Assembly: GCA_002314645.1 (NCBI GenBank)
Contig: DCGS01000059.1
Coordinates: forward strand, 769-6,787
Source: Ruminococcaceae bacterium UBA1772
GTDB taxonomy: Bacteria; Bacillota; Clostridia; Oscillospirales; Acutalibacteraceae
Direction: 5' to 3'
DNA length: 6,019 nucleotides
In this document: piece after piece, positions 3,877 to 6,019 of the stretch
Position numbering within the stretch: position 1 is the first letter of the stretch
Layout: each line of letters begins with the position of its first letter
Made by a program: the position numbers and the translations under genes
The notes under the pieces: model-generated
What the model was told of the DNA's origin: nothing
Database searches by the model: none
Seen by the model: only the letters and a program-made list of their open reading frames with translations

Positions 3877-6019
3877 ATGGAAGTTGCAAAGCCATTACTC
3901 GATGGAATTAAATATGGTTTTCTAGACAGCACTGTTGATGCTGAAGATAGGTATAAGCCAGCCTTGCTTGTAAATGATTACAAGCAGGGTGAAAAAGTGC
4001 TGACTTCAATTGAGTATGAGTTAAAGCACTGTGATGAATTTTTCTTTTCTGTTGCCTTTGTAACCGAAGGTGGCGTTATTAGTCTTATTCAAACATTTAA
4101 CCTTTTAATGGAAAAGGGTATAACTGGAAAAATTGTTGCTTCACAATATCAAAATTTCACACAGCCCAAGGCTTTGAAAAAACTATTATCATTTGAGAAT
4201 ATTGAGTTAAGAATAGTAAGTGACGAAAAATGTATGCACACTAAGGGCTACATTTTTAGACGCGGTGACGAGTATACATCAATTATTGGAAGTAGTAATT
4301 TAACTCAAAATGCATTATGTGAAAATAAGGAATGGAATATAAAAGTTATTTCCAAGGAAAATGCAGGAATTACAAATGATACTTTAAACGAATTTGATAA
4401 GCTTTTTGATATGGCCGTTCCTGTTGATGATGATTTTCTGAATGCATACCAGAAAATTTATGATCAGCAATTGTATTGGACAAAAAATAGTGAAAAGCAA
4501 TACAAAGAAAGTCTTGTTGAAATAGACACAAAAATTAAGCCAAATAAGATGCAGGTTGCAGCTTTGAAACATTTGGAAGAATTAAGAGATTCTGGCGCGG
4601 AAAAGGCCTTGTTGATTTCTGCAACCGGAACTGGAAAAACATATCTTGCAGCTATGGATGTTTGTGCTTTCAAGCCAAGAAGATGTCTTTTCCTTATTCA
4701 CAGAGAGCAAATAGCAAAGTCTGCTCTTAAAAGTTTCAAAAGAGTTATTGGTGGCTCACAAACAATGTCTGTTTTTAGTGGTAATAATAAGGACACAAGT
4801 GCTGATTTCCTATTTGCTACAACTAATATGATGTCAAAGGACGAGGTTTTAAAGAGCTTTGATCCAGATGAATTCGATTATATTGTATTTGATGAAGCTC
4901 ATAGAACCGGTGCTCCAACAAGTAGGAAGATTCTTGATTATTTTAAACCTAAGTTTTTATTGGGGATGACTGCAACTCCTGAACGTACTGATGGTGCAAA
5001 TATATATGAATTGTTTGATTATAATATTGCATATGAAATCAGACTCCAAGATGCAATGGAAGAAAAACTGATTTGTCCATTTCATTATTTTGGAATAAGC
5101 GATATAGAGGTTGATGGTCAGTTAATAGACGATGATGACTTTAATAATCTTGTATCAGATGAACGCGTAAAACACATATTAGAAAAATCAGAAATGTATG
5201 GTTACAGCGGCGACCGTGTAAAAGGTTTGATTTTCTGTAGCCGTAATGAAATATGTAACGAGTTGTCAAATAAATTTAATGGTCTTGGATTTAGAACAAT
5301 TGCACTTTCAGGTGCTGATTCACAGAAATTTAGAGCAGAAGCTGTAAAAAGATTAGAGCAGGATTCTGACGATGATTGCCTAGACTACATTTTTACTGTT
5401 GATATATTCAACGAAGGTGTAGATATACCTGCAATCAATCAGGTTATAATGCTTCGACCAACTGAGTCTGCAATAATTTTTGTTCAACAGCTTGGTAGAG
5501 GCCTCAGACAGTTTATTGATAAGGACTATTTAGTAGTTATTGATTTCATTGGAAATTATAAAAAAGACTTTTTAATCCCAATTGCCCTCTCTGGAGATAA
5601 ATCTCTTAACAAGGATACTTTGAGAAGATATATTTCAGAGGGTAACAGTATAATTCCAGGATGCTCAACTGTTAATTTTGATGAGATAACAGCCAAAAGA
5701 ATATTTGCGCAAATTGACGCTGCAGACTTCAACGAAATGAAGCTGTTGGTTGATGGATATACTCAGTTGAAAAATAAGTTAGGAAGAATTCCAAGTCTAG
5801 TTGAATTTGACAAGTATGGAGAAATTGATCCAATTAAAATAATCAATAAACAATTCAAAAAGAGAAATTCATATTATGAATTCCTTAAGTCAAAAGAAAA
5901 AGAATTTGATTTAGAGCTTAATGATTTGCAGAGAGAAATGCTTCAGTTTGTTTCAAGTAAGCTCGCTGAAGGAAAGCGTCCTCATGAATTGGTTCTTCTC
6001 TTGTTAGCATTACAGGGAT
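3877..6019 (+). CDS. PLD-nuclease/DEAD-like superfamily 2 helicase, DUF3427 type, 3'-truncated by window edge
   Basis: Open from the ATG at 3877 to the window end: 714 residues with no stop. Residues about 30-180 are a phospholipase-D-like nuclease domain with HTKGYIF (His121, Lys123) and GSSNLT (138-143), the usual single HKD half-site of DNA-acting PLD proteins. Residues about 222-400 are helicase lobe 1: Q-type motif around Gln226, Walker A ATGTGKT (249-255), DEAH box (339-342), and motif III MTATPER (364-370). Lobe 2 carries DIFNEGVDIP (509-518) and the arginine-finger motif QQLGRGLRQ (537-545). Beyond about residue 600 the DUF3427-like tail begins; full family members are some 900-1000 residues, so its end is outside. 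The protein should be an ATP-driven nucleic-acid translocase coupled to a nuclease. Co-transcription with a NUDIX enzyme suggests DNA repair or phage defence, but this is inference; no methylase or specificity subunit is visible. Confidence 0.92.
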   Translation, partial: MEVAKPLLDGIKYGFLDSTVDAEDRYKPALLVNDYKQGEKVLTSIEYELKHCDEFFFSVAFVTEGGVISLIQTFNLLMEKGITGKIVASQYQNFTQPKALKKLLSFENIELRIVSDEKCMHTKGYIFRRGDEYTSIIGSSNLTQNALCENKEWNIKVISKENAGITNDTLNEFDKLFDMAVPVDDDFLNAYQKIYDQQLYWTKNSEKQYKESLVEIDTKIKPNKMQVAALKHLEELRDSGAEKALLISATGTGKTYLAAMDVCAFKPRRCLFLIHREQIAKSALKSFKRVIGGSQTMSVFSGNNKDTSADFLFATTNMMSKDEVLKSFDPDEFDYIVFDEAHRTGAPTSRKILDYFKPKFLLGMTATPERTDGANIYELFDYNIAYEIRLQDAMEEKLICPFHYFGISDIEVDGQLIDDDDFNNLVSDERVKHILEKSEMYGYSGDRVKGLIFCSRNEICNELSNKFNGLGFRTIALSGADSQKFRAEAVKRLEQDSDDDCLDYIFTVDIFNEGVDIPAINQVIMLRPTESAIIFVQQLGRGLRQFIDKDYLVVIDFIGNYKKDFLIPIALSGDKSLNKDTLRRYISEGNSIIPGCSTVNFDEITAKRIFAQIDAADFNEMKLLVDGYTQLKNKLGRIPSLVEFDKYGEIDPIKIINKQFKKRNSYYEFLKSKEKEFDLELNDLQREMLQFVSSKLAEGKRPHELVLLLLALQG

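Noticed and set aside
3701..4673. Minus-strand frames over the NUDIX and helicase genes
   Set aside because: Antisense shadows of clearly conserved coding sequence.
1..6019. CRISPR arrays, tRNA, rRNA, insertion sequences, phage attachment sites
   Set aside because: No regularly spaced repeats, cloverleaf, ribosomal core sequence, transposase or integrase motif was found on either strand.

Overview
The window looks like chromosome from a low-G+C Gram-positive anaerobe, most likely a clostridial (Lachnospiraceae-like) gut bacterium. The reasons are A+T-rich DNA, strong GGAGG-type ribosome binding sites, consensus sigma-A promoters, compact intrinsic terminators and a Firmicutes-style hydrophobic type I toxin candidate. 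A spirochaete such as Treponema cannot be excluded from protein character alone. All conventional genes lie on the + strand; the one credible minus-strand gene is a 21-residue peptide.

Layout. (1) Positions 1-2517 hold the end of a copper-homeostasis operon: a 5'-truncated Cu(+)-exporting P1B ATPase (copA), a CopZ-like metallochaperone, and a PPOX/flavin split-barrel protein whose start overlaps the copZ stop by one base. (2) Positions 2518-2840 look empty but appear to be a compact type I toxin-antitoxin locus. Two consensus promoters face each other. The + strand one makes a short RNA of about 86 nt ending at a 14-bp terminator hairpin. The minus-strand one makes an mRNA for a very hydrophobic 21-residue peptide whose Shine-Dalgarno sequence is buried in a hairpin. 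Both RNAs are predicted to begin with the same 12 bases. (3) Positions 2841-3376 hold a terminator, a 52-residue single-pass membrane protein, and a further short reading frame in the same frame, interrupted by TAA, closed by a second terminator. (4) From 3380 to the window end there is a promoter, a MutT/NUDIX NTP pyrophosphohydrolase, and a large PLD-nuclease/DEAD-like helicase of the DUF3427 type that runs off the right edge after 714 residues. The last two genes are one base apart and clearly co-transcribed.

How the genes work together. CopA pumps Cu(+) out and CopZ carries Cu(+) to it; the PPOX protein is translationally linked but its role is unknown. The small toxin locus could act as a self-contained stability or stress module, with the short + strand RNA as antisense regulator. 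The NUDIX plus PLD-helicase pair resembles an accessory DNA-repair or phage-defence cassette, and it is visibly more A+T-rich in codon choice than copA. The toxin locus and the degraded-looking small frames sit exactly between the copper operon and this cassette, which is consistent with an accessory insertion zone. That last point is inference; no integrase, transposase or attachment-site repeat is visible.
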